A stretch of 64,000 nt of DNA from Chloroflexota bacterium (GTDB taxonomy: Bacteria > Chloroflexota > UBA11872): positions 1-64,000 of the forward strand of contig JAJECS010000031.1 in the NCBI GenBank assembly GCA_022821905.1, written 5' to 3'. The first letter of the stretch is position 1. Every line of letters starts with the position of its first letter. This document shows, piece by piece, positions 1-8,052 of the stretch. Below the pieces are notes generated by a model. That model searched no databases. It was not told the origin of the DNA and was given only the letters and a program-made list of their open reading frames with translations. The translations under genes and the position numbers were made by a program.

Positions 1-232
1 TGCGCCCCGCGCGTCGGCGCGCGGGGCCAAAACCGCCGCTAATGACGCACCACCGGCCCCAAACGCCGTCAACCCGACGCCCCACGGCACCCTGTCGCCG
101 CTCCGGCGCTCTGGCACCCTGGTTGTTCAGAGCTTCCTTAGATTCCTCGCCGCGCTCGGAATGACCGGAAAGGGCGCCTCAAACCAAAGGTGGGGGTGCC
201 GCGAAACGACGGCGTTGGCTCCGCCGCACGCA
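1..232. other. Intergenic/edge region without a gene
   Basis: No coding region is supported here. Positions 4-27 form a perfect 10-bp GC hairpin with a TCGG loop (GCCCCGCGCG/CGCGCGGGGC). It has no T-tract on its 3' side for either strand, so it is not a clear terminator. Positions 139-165 carry a copy of the dispersed AGATTCCTCG...CGGAATGAC repeat. It lies downstream of the selB stop codon on the minus strand. Confidence 0.5.
139..165. repeat. Dispersed palindromic repeat, family C
   Basis: This is a hyphenated inverted repeat whose arms are GATTCC and GGAATG-type around CTCG..CGCTCGG. Related copies occur at 20081-20110, 50224-50253 and 50275-50307. It lies in noncoding DNA after selB. Confidence 0.7.
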
Positions 233-2116
233 CTACTCCGGTAGCCAGCTGCGGTCCAGGAGGATGCGCGCTTCGCCGACACGGCGGGTGACGGCCCGGG
301 CGTCGAGGTGCTCCAGGAACGCCAGGACGTACTTGCGGCTGGTGCCCAACTGGTCGCGGAGCTGGCTCACCGTCACCTGCTCGTTTTCGGCGAAGGCCTC
401 GCCAATGGCCTGCCGCCAGCGCGCATAGCCCGCCCGCGTCAGGCCGAACGTCGGCGTGATGCGCACAAGCTCACCCGCAGCCGCCAGGGAGTCGAGGAGC
501 GCGGTTGTGGCGCCCTGAGCGCCTGCCAGGGCGGGCAGGTCCGGCGGTGCGAAGCCGCCCTCATCGAGCGCCGCCAGCAGGCGGGCGGCTTCCGGGCCGC
601 GCGGCACCGCCGCTTGGCCCGGTGGCAAGACTCGACCTTCCTTGAGGACGAGCAGGCCATCGGCAGCCATGCCCTCGAGCAGCGCCGCGACGAGCGGCGC
701 GGGGGCTCCCAGCTGCCGGGGCAACGCGGCCCGCGGCAGGCCGGCGCTCGGCCCAAGCAAGGCGTCAATGCGCCGGCTCAGTGCGTCGACGGCGGCAGTC
801 GGCGCGGCGTAGCCGCCCACAATCCTCAGCCGGTCTTCGCGCTCCATCTGGCCCACGATTGCCGTCACGTCGTCGAGGCTCACCTCGGTGCGGCGTGCGA
901 TCTCGTCCGGCGTAAGCGGGCCGGCGGCCTCGACCGCCGCGGCCACCAGCTCGACGGGCGGGGCGCGGCGGGCGCGTTCCAGGGCCTCCAGCGCGGCGGG
1001 GTCGCCGCGCGGCACGTGGCGGGCCGCCGCGCGCACGATCTCGCCGCCGCCAATGGTCATCGGCGGCGAGAGCCGCCGGATCACATAGGGGTCGCCCTTG
1101 CGGATGGCGACCGCCTCGCCAAGCCGCCACTGGACCCAGCCGGCGCTCCCCGGCTGGATCGGGCCGGCCTCCAGGTAGCGCACCGCGGCCACGGCTTCGG
1201 CCGTGCCCGAGTGCCACGACACCCGCTCCCCGGGTTTCAACGCGCGCGGCGCCGACGGCAGCAGGCGCAGCGTGGCGTCCACGCGTCGCGTCTCGGCGAC
1301 GGCGCCGGGCGCGGCGACCACCGTGCCGCGCGGCACGTCGGCAGGCGCGACGCCGCCGAGGTTCACCGCCACGCGGCGTCCCGGCCAGGCGCGGTCCTCC
1401 GCCGCTCGATGGGTCTGCAAGCCGCGCACGCGTGTTCGCGCGCCACCCGGATACAGATGGACCATGTCGCCCACGTCCAGCGGCCCTCCGGCCAGGGTGC
1501 CGGTCACCACGGTGCCGAAGCCCCGCTGGGTGAAGGCGCGGTCCACCGGCAGTCGCGGTCCGCCGACCTGCGGTCGGGACAACGGCTGTGCGAGCAGCGC
1601 ATCCAGCGCGTTCAGGAGCGCGTCCAGCCCGCGGCCTTCGCGCGCGGACACGGGAACGATTGGCGCGTGGGACAGCGAGCTTGTCGCCAGAGTCTCCCGC
1701 ACCTCCTCTCTGACAAGTTCAAGCCACTCCTCGTCCACCAAGTCCGTCTTGGCCAGCGCGACTACGCCGCGCTCGATGCCCAGCAGCGTCACGATGTCGA
1801 GGTGCTCGCGCGTCTGCGGCATCACGCCCTCATCGGCGGCGACCACGAACAGACAGGCGTCGATCCCGCCCACTCCGGCCAGCATGTTGTGAATGAACCG
1901 CTCGTGCCCCGGAACGTCCACCAGGCTCACCGACCGACCGCTGGGCAGGGTGAGCCAGGCGAAGCCCAGATCGATGGTCATGCCGCGCGCCTTCTCTTCG
2001 GCGAGGCGGTCCGGATCGATGCCGGTGAGCGCGTGGACCAGGGTCGATTTGCCGTGATCGACGTGGCCCGCGGTGCCGACGGTCGCGGCCTGTGGCGCCT
2101 CGGATTCGGCGGTCAC
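233..2116 (-). CDS. selB: Selenocysteine-specific translation elongation factor SelB
   Basis: SelB is a cytosolic GTPase that carries Sec-tRNA(Sec) to ribosomes paused at UGA codons marked by a SECIS hairpin. The 627-residue protein has G1 GHVDHGKS (17-24), G2 around ARGMTID (43-49), G3 DVPGHE (67-72) and G4 AKTD (122-125). EF-Tu-like beta-barrels follow, and the C-terminal half is built of winged helices as expected for SECIS binding. It starts at GTG 2116, sharing GTGA with the end of panC, so the two are translationally coupled. No selA, selD or tRNA-Sec is visible in the window. A UGA-containing selenoprotein gene lies 3.6 kb away (5748-5999), which makes an active Sec pathway likely. Identification is firm. 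Confidence 0.96.
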   Translation of the reverse strand: MTAESEAPQAATVGTAGHVDHGKSTLVHALTGIDPDRLAEEKARGMTIDLGFAWLTLPSGRSVSLVDVPGHERFIHNMLAGVGGIDACLFVVAADEGVMPQTREHLDIVTLLGIERGVVALAKTDLVDEEWLELVREEVRETLATSSLSHAPIVPVSAREGRGLDALLNALDALLAQPLSRPQVGGPRLPVDRAFTQRGFGTVVTGTLAGGPLDVGDMVHLYPGGARTRVRGLQTHRAAEDRAWPGRRVAVNLGGVAPADVPRGTVVAAPGAVAETRRVDATLRLLPSAPRALKPGERVSWHSGTAEAVAAVRYLEAGPIQPGSAGWVQWRLGEAVAIRKGDPYVIRRLSPPMTIGGGEIVRAAARHVPRGDPAALEALERARRAPPVELVAAAVEAAGPLTPDEIARRTEVSLDDVTAIVGQMEREDRLRIVGGYAAPTAAVDALSRRIDALLGPSAGLPRAALPRQLGAPAPLVAALLEGMAADGLLVLKEGRVLPPGQAAVPRGPEAARLLAALDEGGFAPPDLPALAGAQGATTALLDSLAAAGELVRITPTFGLTRAGYARWRQAIGEAFAENEQVTVSQLRDQLGTSRKYVLAFLEHLDARAVTRRVGEARILLDRSWLPE

Positions 2117-3024
2117 GGCAGGGACTGACCGCCGCCAGTCGCAGACGCGGGGCCGGCCAGCAGCGGCGCCGGGTCGATGTCGACAAGGCCCTCACCCAAG
2201 ACGAGGTTGTCGATCAGGCGCACGTCTTCCACCCAGACGGCCACCAGCAGTGCCACGGCAGCCGTCTCGGGATTGAGGGTGTCAAGCGAAAGGGGATCCC
2301 GCGCCACTGCGTAGTCGACGGTGACGCCCGCCTCCGCCCCCATTTCCTGCCGCATCGTGCGCTCCAGGCGGTCCGCCCCCCGCTCGCCGCGTCGCCAGGC
2401 ATCGGCCCCGGCCGACAACGCGCGATGAATCACGCGCGCCGCCTCGCGGCCCGCATCCGACAGCCGCACGTTGCGCGTGCCCAGGGCCAGGCCCTGGCCG
2501 TCACGCACAGTGCCGACCACGCGCACCGCCACGCCGAGCGCAAGGTCCTCCACGACCTGCCGCACCACGCGCGTTTGCTGCCAATCCTTCTGCCCGAAAT
2601 ACGAGCAGGCGGGGCGCGTGAGTTCAAGCAGCCGCGCGACCACGGTGGCGACCCCGTCGAAGTGTCCCGGACGGCTGGCGCCTTCGAGCATGCGACCGAG
2701 GCGCCCGGCGCCAACCTGGGCGGCGGACCCCGGCGCATAGACCTCGTGGACCGGCGGCGCAAACGCCACGTCCACGGCCTCGGCGGCGAACCGGCGCAAA
2801 TCGGCCGCCTCGTCTCGCGGATATGTAGTGGCATCCCGCTCGGATTCGAACTGGGTGGGATTCACGAACAGCGTGGCCACCACGGAGGCGCATTCGCGGC
2901 GCGCCGCGCGCAGCAGGGCGGTATGGCCGTCGTGCAGCCCGCCCATCGTGAACACGGCGCCGACCGGCTCCCGGAGACCGGCGCGCGCCGCCGCCAGCTC
3001 GGCCCGCGTGCGCGCCACGATCAT
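2113..3024 (-). CDS. panC: Pantothenate synthetase (pantoate-beta-alanine ligase)
   Basis: PanC condenses pantoate with beta-alanine using ATP to form pantothenate, the coenzyme A precursor. The 303-residue product carries the HIGH-like nucleotide-binding motif TMGGLHDGH (26-34), then FVNPTQFE, a GRMLEGASRPGHFDG substrate loop, YFGQKDWQQ and the KMSKS-like LALGTRNVRLS. The ATG at 3024 begins the conserved part; the open frame continues far upstream but lacks PanC similarity there. The gene overlaps selB by four bases. It diverges from glcE across 51 bp. No other pantothenate genes are nearby. Confidence 0.95.
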   Translation of the reverse strand: MIVARTRAELAAARAGLREPVGAVFTMGGLHDGHTALLRAARRECASVVATLFVNPTQFESERDATTYPRDEAADLRRFAAEAVDVAFAPPVHEVYAPGSAAQVGAGRLGRMLEGASRPGHFDGVATVVARLLELTRPACSYFGQKDWQQTRVVRQVVEDLALGVAVRVVGTVRDGQGLALGTRNVRLSDAGREAARVIHRALSAGADAWRRGERGADRLERTMRQEMGAEAGVTVDYAVARDPLSLDTLNPETAAVALLVAVWVEDVRLIDNLVLGEGLVDIDPAPLLAGPASATGGGQSLP

Positions 3025-3075
3025 GTCGCGCCCCGGCGGTTGTTCCGGTCCTGACCGCGCTCCATACTGCCAATC

Positions 3076-4434
3076 ATGGCACTTGAAGCAGCGGCGCCGG
3101 TCGCCCCATCGACTGCGGAAATCAAGTCCGCGCTCACGCGCGACATCCCGTCCAGCCGCATCCGCGACAGCGGCCTCGAAGCGTTGGCGGTGGACGGGAT
3201 TGAGCCGTCCGTGGTCGTCCAGCCGGCGCATCCGGACGAAGCGGCGGCCGTGCTGGCGCGGTGCGATGAGGTGGGCGCCGCGGTCGTCCCGCGAGGGGCC
3301 GGCGCGCAGCTGGGCCTGGGGAATCTGCCCGAACGCGTGGACGTGGTGCTCGACACGACCGGGCTCGATGAACTCGTGGCCTACACACCCGCGGACCTGA
3401 CCCTTGGCGTCCAGGCCGGCGTCACGCTGGCCGCGCTGCAGGCTCGACTGCGCGAGGAGGGCCAGCACTTGCCGCTGGACCCGCCATTCGCGGCATCCGC
3501 CACGATAGGCGGCCTGATGGCCACCAACACCTCGGGACCCCGCCGGGTGGCCTCGGGCTCGCTGCGCGACCTGGTGATCGGCGCGGAGACGGCGGGGCCG
3601 GACGGCGCGATCACGAAGTCCGGCGGCATGGTGGTCAAGAACGTGACCGGCTATGACCTGCACAAGGGTCACATCGGGGCGCTGGGCACGCTCGGCTTGA
3701 TTACCCGTGTGAATCTCAAGGTGGCGCCGCTGCCGACCAACGAGCGCACGGCGGTCTATGGCTACGCGTCGGCGCTCGACGCCGGGGGCGCGGTCGGGTC
3801 GATCGTGGGTCTGCCGGTCTCGCCCACCGCGGTCGATCTCATCGACCGGCGACTGGTCGCGACCGCCGACGTCCCGGAGCGTCCCTGGCTGCTGGCCGTG
3901 CGCTTCGCGGGGACCGAAGCCGGCGTGGCCGCGCAGCTCGCGATGGTTCACGAGACGCTCGCCTCCAACGGCGCCGCCCCGCGCCTGCTGACGGACGACG
4001 CGCAGCGCGATTTCTGGCGCGACGCGGTGAGCGTGGCGGAACCGCCGCCAACCGGCGAGCCGTATACGGTGTGCCGCATGAGCGCCCTCTCGTCGCAGAT
4101 TCCATCACTTCTTGGATCGGCTGCGGAGATCGCCGCCGAGCACGGCCTGGACTGGCGGGCGGAGGCGCACGCCGTGAGCGGCGTGGGGCGGGTGCGCTGG
4201 ACGGACGGCGACGACGACGCGGTCTGCCGCGCCGTCGCCGATCTGCGCGGCGCCGCGCAGATGTTCGACGCGCCGGTGGTGGTTGAAGCGGCGCCGCCGA
4301 GCGTCAAGGGACGCCTGGACGTCTGGGGCACGGACCCGTCAAAGGCGGCACATGCGCTCGCGAGCGAGCTGCGGCGCGCATTCGATCCCAAGCGCACCCT
4401 CAACCCCGGACGCTTCCTGGCGGACGCCGCATGA
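3076..4434 (+). CDS. glcE: Glycolate oxidase FAD-binding subunit (GlcE/GlcD-like)
   Basis: This 452-residue flavoprotein of the FAD_binding_4/PCMH family probably oxidises a 2-hydroxy acid such as glycolate or lactate, passing electrons to the Fe-S partner encoded next. The PCMH fold spans about residues 45-225, with the FAD-contacting VVPRGAGAQLGLG loop, ATIGGLMATNTSGP, and the KSGGMVVKNVTGYDLHK segment characteristic of GlcE. The C-terminus ends in the usual FDPKRTLNPGRF. A possible promoter places CATACT seven bases before the ATG, suggesting a leaderless message. Its stop overlaps glcF by four bases (ATGA). No separate GlcD is present, so this may be a two-subunit version. Confidence 0.88.
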   Translation: MALEAAAPVAPSTAEIKSALTRDIPSSRIRDSGLEALAVDGIEPSVVVQPAHPDEAAAVLARCDEVGAAVVPRGAGAQLGLGNLPERVDVVLDTTGLDELVAYTPADLTLGVQAGVTLAALQARLREEGQHLPLDPPFAASATIGGLMATNTSGPRRVASGSLRDLVIGAETAGPDGAITKSGGMVVKNVTGYDLHKGHIGALGTLGLITRVNLKVAPLPTNERTAVYGYASALDAGGAVGSIVGLPVSPTAVDLIDRRLVATADVPERPWLLAVRFAGTEAGVAAQLAMVHETLASNGAAPRLLTDDAQRDFWRDAVSVAEPPPTGEPYTVCRMSALSSQIPSLLGSAAEIAAEHGLDWRAEAHAVSGVGRVRWTDGDDDAVCRAVADLRGAAQMFDAPVVVEAAPPSVKGRLDVWGTDPSKAAHALASELRRAFDPKRTLNPGRFLADAA

Positions 4435-5738
4435 GCGTGGCCGCGCCGCGGGTCGGCTTCAGCACAGACGACGCGCCCGATCCCGCCACCATCGCCACCT
4501 GCGTGCACTGCGGCCTGTGCCTCAACGAGTGCCCCACGTACCGCGTGCTGCGGCTGGAGATGGATTCGCCTCGGGGGCGCATTCAGCTCACCAAGGCGGT
4601 GTCCGACGGGCACATGTCCCTCACCAGCCCGACCTTTCTGAAGCACACCTTCCGCTGCCTGGATTGCCGCGCCTGCGAGACGGCCTGCCCCTCGGGCGTC
4701 AAGTACGGCGAGATCATCGAGGACGTGCGGGCGCAGACGGTGCAGGCCGGGCTGCTGCCGAAGGCGCGCCGCATCGCCGACCTGGTGCTGCGGCACGTCT
4801 TCACCCGACCGCAGGCGCTGCGGCTGCTGGGGCAAGGCCTGCGGCTGTATCAGCGCAGCGGCCTGCAGTGGTTGGTGCGCCGCAGCCGGCTGCTGCACGC
4901 GCTGGCGCCGCCGCTGGCGCGGCTCGATGAGATGTCGCCGCCGATGTCCGCAAGCTTCCTGCAGGCGAGCGACCTGCGCTTCGTGCCCGCCGAGGGCGAG
5001 CGCCGCTATCGAGTGGCATTCCTGACCGGCTGCATCATGTCGCTGTCGCTCGCCGACGCGCATCGAGCCTCGCTGCGGGTGCTGGCGCGCGCCGGCTGCG
5101 ACGTTCACATCCCCGAGCACCAGCAGTGCTGCGGCGCGCTGCACGTGCACGGCGGCGCGCGCGAAACCGCCCGCGACCTGGCCCGGCGCAACATCGATGC
5201 CTTCGCGGCGGACGCCTACGACGCCATCATCGTCAATTCCGCCGGTTGCGGCTCCACCCTTAAGGAGTACGGTCACTTGCTGGCCGGCGACCCCGTCTAC
5301 GGCGATCGGGCGCGCGCGTTTGTCGCCAAGGTGCGTGATTTCTCCGAGTTTCTCGCGGAGATCGAGGCGCCCGCCGGATCAGCCGCAGTCGAGCGCGAGG
5401 TGATCTACCAGGACGCCTGCCACCTGGTGCACGCGCAGGGCATCTCGCAGCAGCCCCGAGACCTCATCGGCGCCATTCCGGGCGTGACGCTGGTCGAAAC
5501 GGCCAATCCGACGATCTGCTGTGGCGCCGCGGGCCTCTACAGCGCCACCGACACTGAGGTGTCGCTGCAAATCCTCGACGAGAAGCTCGACGCGATCGAG
5601 GCCACCGGCGCGCGAACCATCGTTTCGGGCAATCCGGGCTGCATCCTGCACCTGCGCACCGGCGCGCGGCGAAGGGGTCTCGACCTCCAAGTGATGCACC
5701 TCGCCGAGTTCTTGGACTCGGCGAACGCCGCGGAGTAA
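4431..5738 (+). CDS. glcF: Glycolate oxidase iron-sulfur subunit
   Basis: This 435-residue (Fe-S) protein of the GlcF/heterodisulfide-reductase type accepts electrons from the adjacent flavoprotein. Two 4Fe-4S ferredoxin clusters are visible: CVHCGLCLNECP (24-35) and CLDCRACETACP (76-87). Two C-terminal CCG domains follow, with CCGALHVHGG and CCGAAGLYS. The length matches GlcF. The gene is translationally coupled to glcE by a 4-bp overlap. Its stop at 5736-5738 is followed at once by a 6-bp hairpin shared with the convergent selenoprotein gene. Substrate identity (glycolate or lactate) is inferred from family only. Confidence 0.9.
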   Translation: MSVAAPRVGFSTDDAPDPATIATCVHCGLCLNECPTYRVLRLEMDSPRGRIQLTKAVSDGHMSLTSPTFLKHTFRCLDCRACETACPSGVKYGEIIEDVRAQTVQAGLLPKARRIADLVLRHVFTRPQALRLLGQGLRLYQRSGLQWLVRRSRLLHALAPPLARLDEMSPPMSASFLQASDLRFVPAEGERRYRVAFLTGCIMSLSLADAHRASLRVLARAGCDVHIPEHQQCCGALHVHGGARETARDLARRNIDAFAADAYDAIIVNSAGCGSTLKEYGHLLAGDPVYGDRARAFVAKVRDFSEFLAEIEAPAGSAAVEREVIYQDACHLVHAQGISQQPRDLIGAIPGVTLVETANPTICCGAAGLYSATDTEVSLQILDEKLDAIEATGARTIVSGNPGCILHLRTGARRRGLDLQVMHLAEFLDSANAAE

Positions 5739-5740
5739 CG

Positions 5741-5756
5741 GCGGGCGTCAGCCCGC
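5741..5756. terminator. Short hairpin between convergent glcF and selenoprotein gene
   Basis: GCGGGC-GTCA-GCCCGC is a perfect 6-bp stem with a 4-base loop. It sits right after the glcF stop and overlaps the stop codon of the convergent SelW-like gene. It has no T-run, so termination is only an inference from position. Confidence 0.4.
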
Positions 5757-5999
5757 GAGCGCCTCCTTGACCAGCGGATAGATCTCGCCTGGCTTGGCGT
5801 GCCGTTTCAACTCACGCTTGGAGAACACCAGCTCGTCGTTAACCTTCACCTCGAACACGCCGCCGCCGGAGGGAATCAGCGTCCACTCCGCCACGTCATT
5901 CGCGAACTCGGTCAGAATCTCCTCCGTCGCACGGACGGCTCTAGGGAGATAGTTTCATTGACTGCAGTATTCGATGGAGACTCGGGCGCCATGCGACAT
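5748..5999 (-). CDS. SelW/Rdx-family selenoprotein with in-frame UGA (Sec15)
   Basis: This gene is read through a UGA codon at 5955-5957, so ordinary ORF calling splits it. The 83-residue product begins MSHGARVSIEYCSQ, then Sec, then NYLPRAVRATEEIL. That gives Cys12-x-x-Sec15, the CxxU redox motif of the SelW/SelT/SelH (Rdx) thioredoxin-like family. The rest matches the family: EWTLIPSGGGVFEVKVNDELVFSKRE and a GEIYPLVKEAL C-terminus. ATG 5999 has AGGGGAG six bases upstream. Directly 3' of the UGA is a bacterial SECIS-like hairpin (5917-5950). The role is probably a thiol oxidoreductase. Because selB is in the same window, UGA is read here as selenocysteine rather than stop. The sequence shows this directly; function is family knowledge. 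Confidence 0.88.
5917..5950 (-). promoter_or_regulatory. Bacterial SECIS-like hairpin for the SelW-like gene
   Basis: On the minus-strand mRNA a lower stem AUCUCC (5950-5945) pairs with GGAGAU (5922-5917). An upper stem CCGUC (5938-5934) pairs with GACGG (5928-5924) and closes the 5-base loop CGUGC. A CUAGAG bulge lies on the 5' side and a single A on the 3' side. The G of the apical GU is 23 bases after the UGA, within the 16-37 nt spacing usual for bacterial SECIS elements. SelB would bind this element. Confidence 0.8.
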
Positions 6000-6126
6000 G
6001 TTGCGCTCCCCTGGATGCGGTTCGAAGTTTCGGCGTGCGATTCCATCGTCGCACGCCGCGCGGCCCGCGCGCACGTCGGGAGCTGAGACCGTTGCGACAG
6101 CTTCAGTCACTCCCGCCGCCCTCCGT

Positions 6127-6150
6127 CATTCCCGCGGAGGCGGGAATCCA
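6127..6150. repeat. Dispersed palindromic repeat, family B
   Basis: CATTCCCGC-GGAG-GCGGGAATCC is an inverted repeat in the ftsY upstream region. Related copies lie at 10505-10528, 26704-26730, 33582-33610, 34680-34707 and 41305-41331. Confidence 0.75.
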
Positions 6151-6240
6151 CCCGTCCATCACTTCCGCGCAACCACCAACCCACGCGCCTCCGACCCCGT
6201 CATTCCGAGCACAGCGAGAGTCCTCCGACGTCCAGCCCTG

Positions 6241-6275
6241 CCCGTTCATGGTTCGACGAGCCCACCACGAACGGG
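6241..6275. repeat. Dispersed palindromic repeat, family F
   Basis: CCCGTTC at the left end pairs with GAACGGG at the right end, around ATGGTTCGACGAGCCCACCAC. It resembles the element at 8861-8914. It ends 16 bp before the ftsY start. Confidence 0.6.
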
Positions 6276-6291
6276 CGGCGCCCCGATCGCC

Positions 6292-7245
6292 ATGCGGCTG
6301 AGACGGCTTCGGCGAAAGAAGGACCCGAGCGTCGACGCCGGCGCGGCACCCACGCGCCGGCGCTTCGGCGGCGGTCTGCGGCGCTGGTTCGCCCGGGGCG
6401 GCCTGGACGACGCCGACTGGGAGGAGCTCGAAGAGCTGCTGATTCAAGCCGACCTCGGCCCGGAGCTGTCGCTGGAGCTCGTCGAAGGGTTGCAAGATGC
6501 CGTGCAAGACGCGGGCGTCAAGGACTCCGAGGCCGCCCGGGCGTTGCTGAGCGAACGCCTGACGGCGGAATTGGGCAGTGGCGAGCGCGCCTTCGCGGCG
6601 GGCGAGCCGCCCCAGGTCGTGCTGGTGGTGGGCGTTAACGGCGCGGGGAAGACGACGTCCATTGCCAAGCTGGCGACCCTGCTCAAGAGCCACGGCTATT
6701 CCGTGCTCCTGGCGGCAGCCGATACGTACCGCGCCGGGGCCATCGACCAGCTCCGCATCTGGGGCGACCGCATCGAGGCGCCGGTCGTCGCGCATCAGCC
6801 GGGCAGCGACCCGGGGGCGGTGGTCTACGACGCCCTCGACGCGGCCAAGGCGCGCGGCGTCGACTACGTGATCGCCGACACCGCGGGACGCCAGCACACG
6901 AACCTCAACCTGATGAACGAGCTGGGCAAGGTGCGCCGCGTGGCCGAGCGGCAGGTGCCCGGCGCGCCGCACGAGGTGCTGCTGGTGCTGGACGCCTTGA
7001 CCGGGCAAAACGGCCTGCGCCAAGCTCAGGCGTTTCGCGACGCGGTGGAAGTGACCGGCGTGATCGTCTCCAAGCTCGACAGCTCGGCCAAGGGCGGCGT
7101 GGCGTTCGCCGTCACGCGCGCGCTCGGCGTGCCGATCAAGTTCGTCGGTACGGGCGAGCGACCGGAGGACTTTGCCGTGTTTGAGCCTCAGGACTTTGCC
7201 GCCGCGGTGCTGTCGAGCGACGGCGACATGGAGCACGTCCCGTGA
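6292..7245 (+). CDS. ftsY: Signal recognition particle receptor FtsY
   Basis: FtsY is the membrane-associated GTPase that docks SRP-ribosome complexes at the Sec translocon. The 317-residue protein has a short basic N-terminus (MRLRRLRRKK), an N domain (about 33-100) and a G domain. The G domain shows G1 GVNGAGKT (114-121), DTYRAGAIDQL (144-154), G3 DTAGR (196-200) and G4 SKLDSSAKGG (260-269), ending GTGERPEDFAVFEP. The start is set at ATG 6292 because the upstream open frame is repeat-derived. The acidic A domain of larger FtsY proteins is absent. The stop overlaps the next gene by four bases (GTGA). Confidence 0.95.
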   Translation: MRLRRLRRKKDPSVDAGAAPTRRRFGGGLRRWFARGGLDDADWEELEELLIQADLGPELSLELVEGLQDAVQDAGVKDSEAARALLSERLTAELGSGERAFAAGEPPQVVLVVGVNGAGKTTSIAKLATLLKSHGYSVLLAAADTYRAGAIDQLRIWGDRIEAPVVAHQPGSDPGAVVYDALDAAKARGVDYVIADTAGRQHTNLNLMNELGKVRRVAERQVPGAPHEVLLVLDALTGQNGLRQAQAFRDAVEVTGVIVSKLDSSAKGGVAFAVTRALGVPIKFVGTGERPEDFAVFEPQDFAAAVLSSDGDMEHVP

Positions 7246-7982
7246 AGGGCGTGATTCTCGCCGGCGGCACGGGTTCGCGGCTCGATCCCCTCACGCGCGT
7301 GACGAACAAGCAACTGCTGCCCGTCTTCGACAAGCCGATGATCTACTACCCCATCGAGACCCTGGTGAACGCCGGGGTGACCGAGATCCTGATCGTGACC
7401 AGCGGCTCGAGCGCCGGGGACTTCCTCCAACTCCTGGGCAACGGGCGCGAGTTCGGCATCGACCACCTGGGCTACACCTACCAGGACGGCGCGGGCGGGA
7501 TTGCGGAAGCCATCGGCCTGGCCGAGCCGTTCGTGGGCCGCGACCGCATGCTGGTGATCCTTGGCGACAACATCATCGGCGGGAACATCATCGGGGCGGC
7601 GCGCCGATTCGAGGCCCAGCCGGCGGGGGCCAAGGTGCTGCTCACCGAGGTCGAGAATCCCCAGGCCTACGGCGTGGCGGAGCTGGACGGCGACCGTATC
7701 GTGCAGTTCATCGAGAAGCCCGAGCGCCCGCCCTCGAATCTGGCCGTCACGGGCATCTACTTCTACGACGAAACCGCCTTTGACCTGGTGCGGCAGCTCG
7801 ACCGGTCGGCACGCGGCGAGCTGGAGGTCACCGACCTCAACAACGCCTACCTGGCGCGCGGCGAGATGACCCATGACCTCCTGGAGGGCTACTGGGCCGA
7901 CTGCGGGGAGTCCATCGAGCACTACCTTCAGGCATGCAATCTGGTGGCCGAGCAGGGCGCCAACCGGATTGACGGGCAGTGA
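7242..7982 (+). CDS. Sugar nucleotidyltransferase (glucose-1-phosphate thymidylyltransferase-like)
   Basis: The 246-residue product is an NTP-transferase of the RmlA/RfbA type. It probably makes dTDP-glucose or a related activated sugar for cell-surface glycans. It shows the nucleotide-binding LAGGTGSRLDPLT (6-18), the KQLLPVFDKPMIYYP segment, LGDNIIG metal-binding aspartate and FIEKPERPPSNLA. The GTG start overlaps the ftsY stop by four bases, so expression is coupled although the functions are unrelated. It is somewhat shorter than classical RmlA (about 290 residues), lacking the C-terminal extension, as in the many short 'RfbA-like' homologues. Substrate specificity cannot be read from the sequence. 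Confidence 0.88.
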   Translation: MKGVILAGGTGSRLDPLTRVTNKQLLPVFDKPMIYYPIETLVNAGVTEILIVTSGSSAGDFLQLLGNGREFGIDHLGYTYQDGAGGIAEAIGLAEPFVGRDRMLVILGDNIIGGNIIGAARRFEAQPAGAKVLLTEVENPQAYGVAELDGDRIVQFIEKPERPPSNLAVTGIYFYDETAFDLVRQLDRSARGELEVTDLNNAYLARGEMTHDLLEGYWADCGESIEHYLQACNLVAEQGANRIDGQ

Positions 7983-8004
7983 CGCCCGACCAACGCCGTT
8001 CCTA

Positions 8005-8041
8005 CCCCCTCTCCCTCGATGGGAGAGGGCTGGGGTGAGGG
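8005..8041. repeat. Dispersed palindromic repeat, family D
   Basis: CCCTCTCCCTCGATGGGAGAGGG is a stem-loop followed by CTGGGGTGAGGG. It lies between the nucleotidyltransferase gene and tpiA. Other copies are at 10606-10643, 19336-19375, 34585-34626, 34735-34780 and 34895-34956. Confidence 0.8.
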
Positions 8042-8052
8042 TTCCGGACCCA

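Noticed and set aside
4-27. 10-bp GC hairpin at the window start as a terminator
   Set aside because: No T-tract on the 3' side for either strand; the only T-run on the minus strand precedes the stem.
308-2128. Long plus-strand open frame opposite selB
   Set aside because: High-GC antisense open frame without family features; SelB has complete GTPase motifs in the other strand.
2838-2860. tRNA T-arm-like GGATTCGAACTGGG
   Set aside because: It lies inside the panC frame and no acceptor or anticodon stem is present; it is codons of the PTQFESERD segment read on the other strand.
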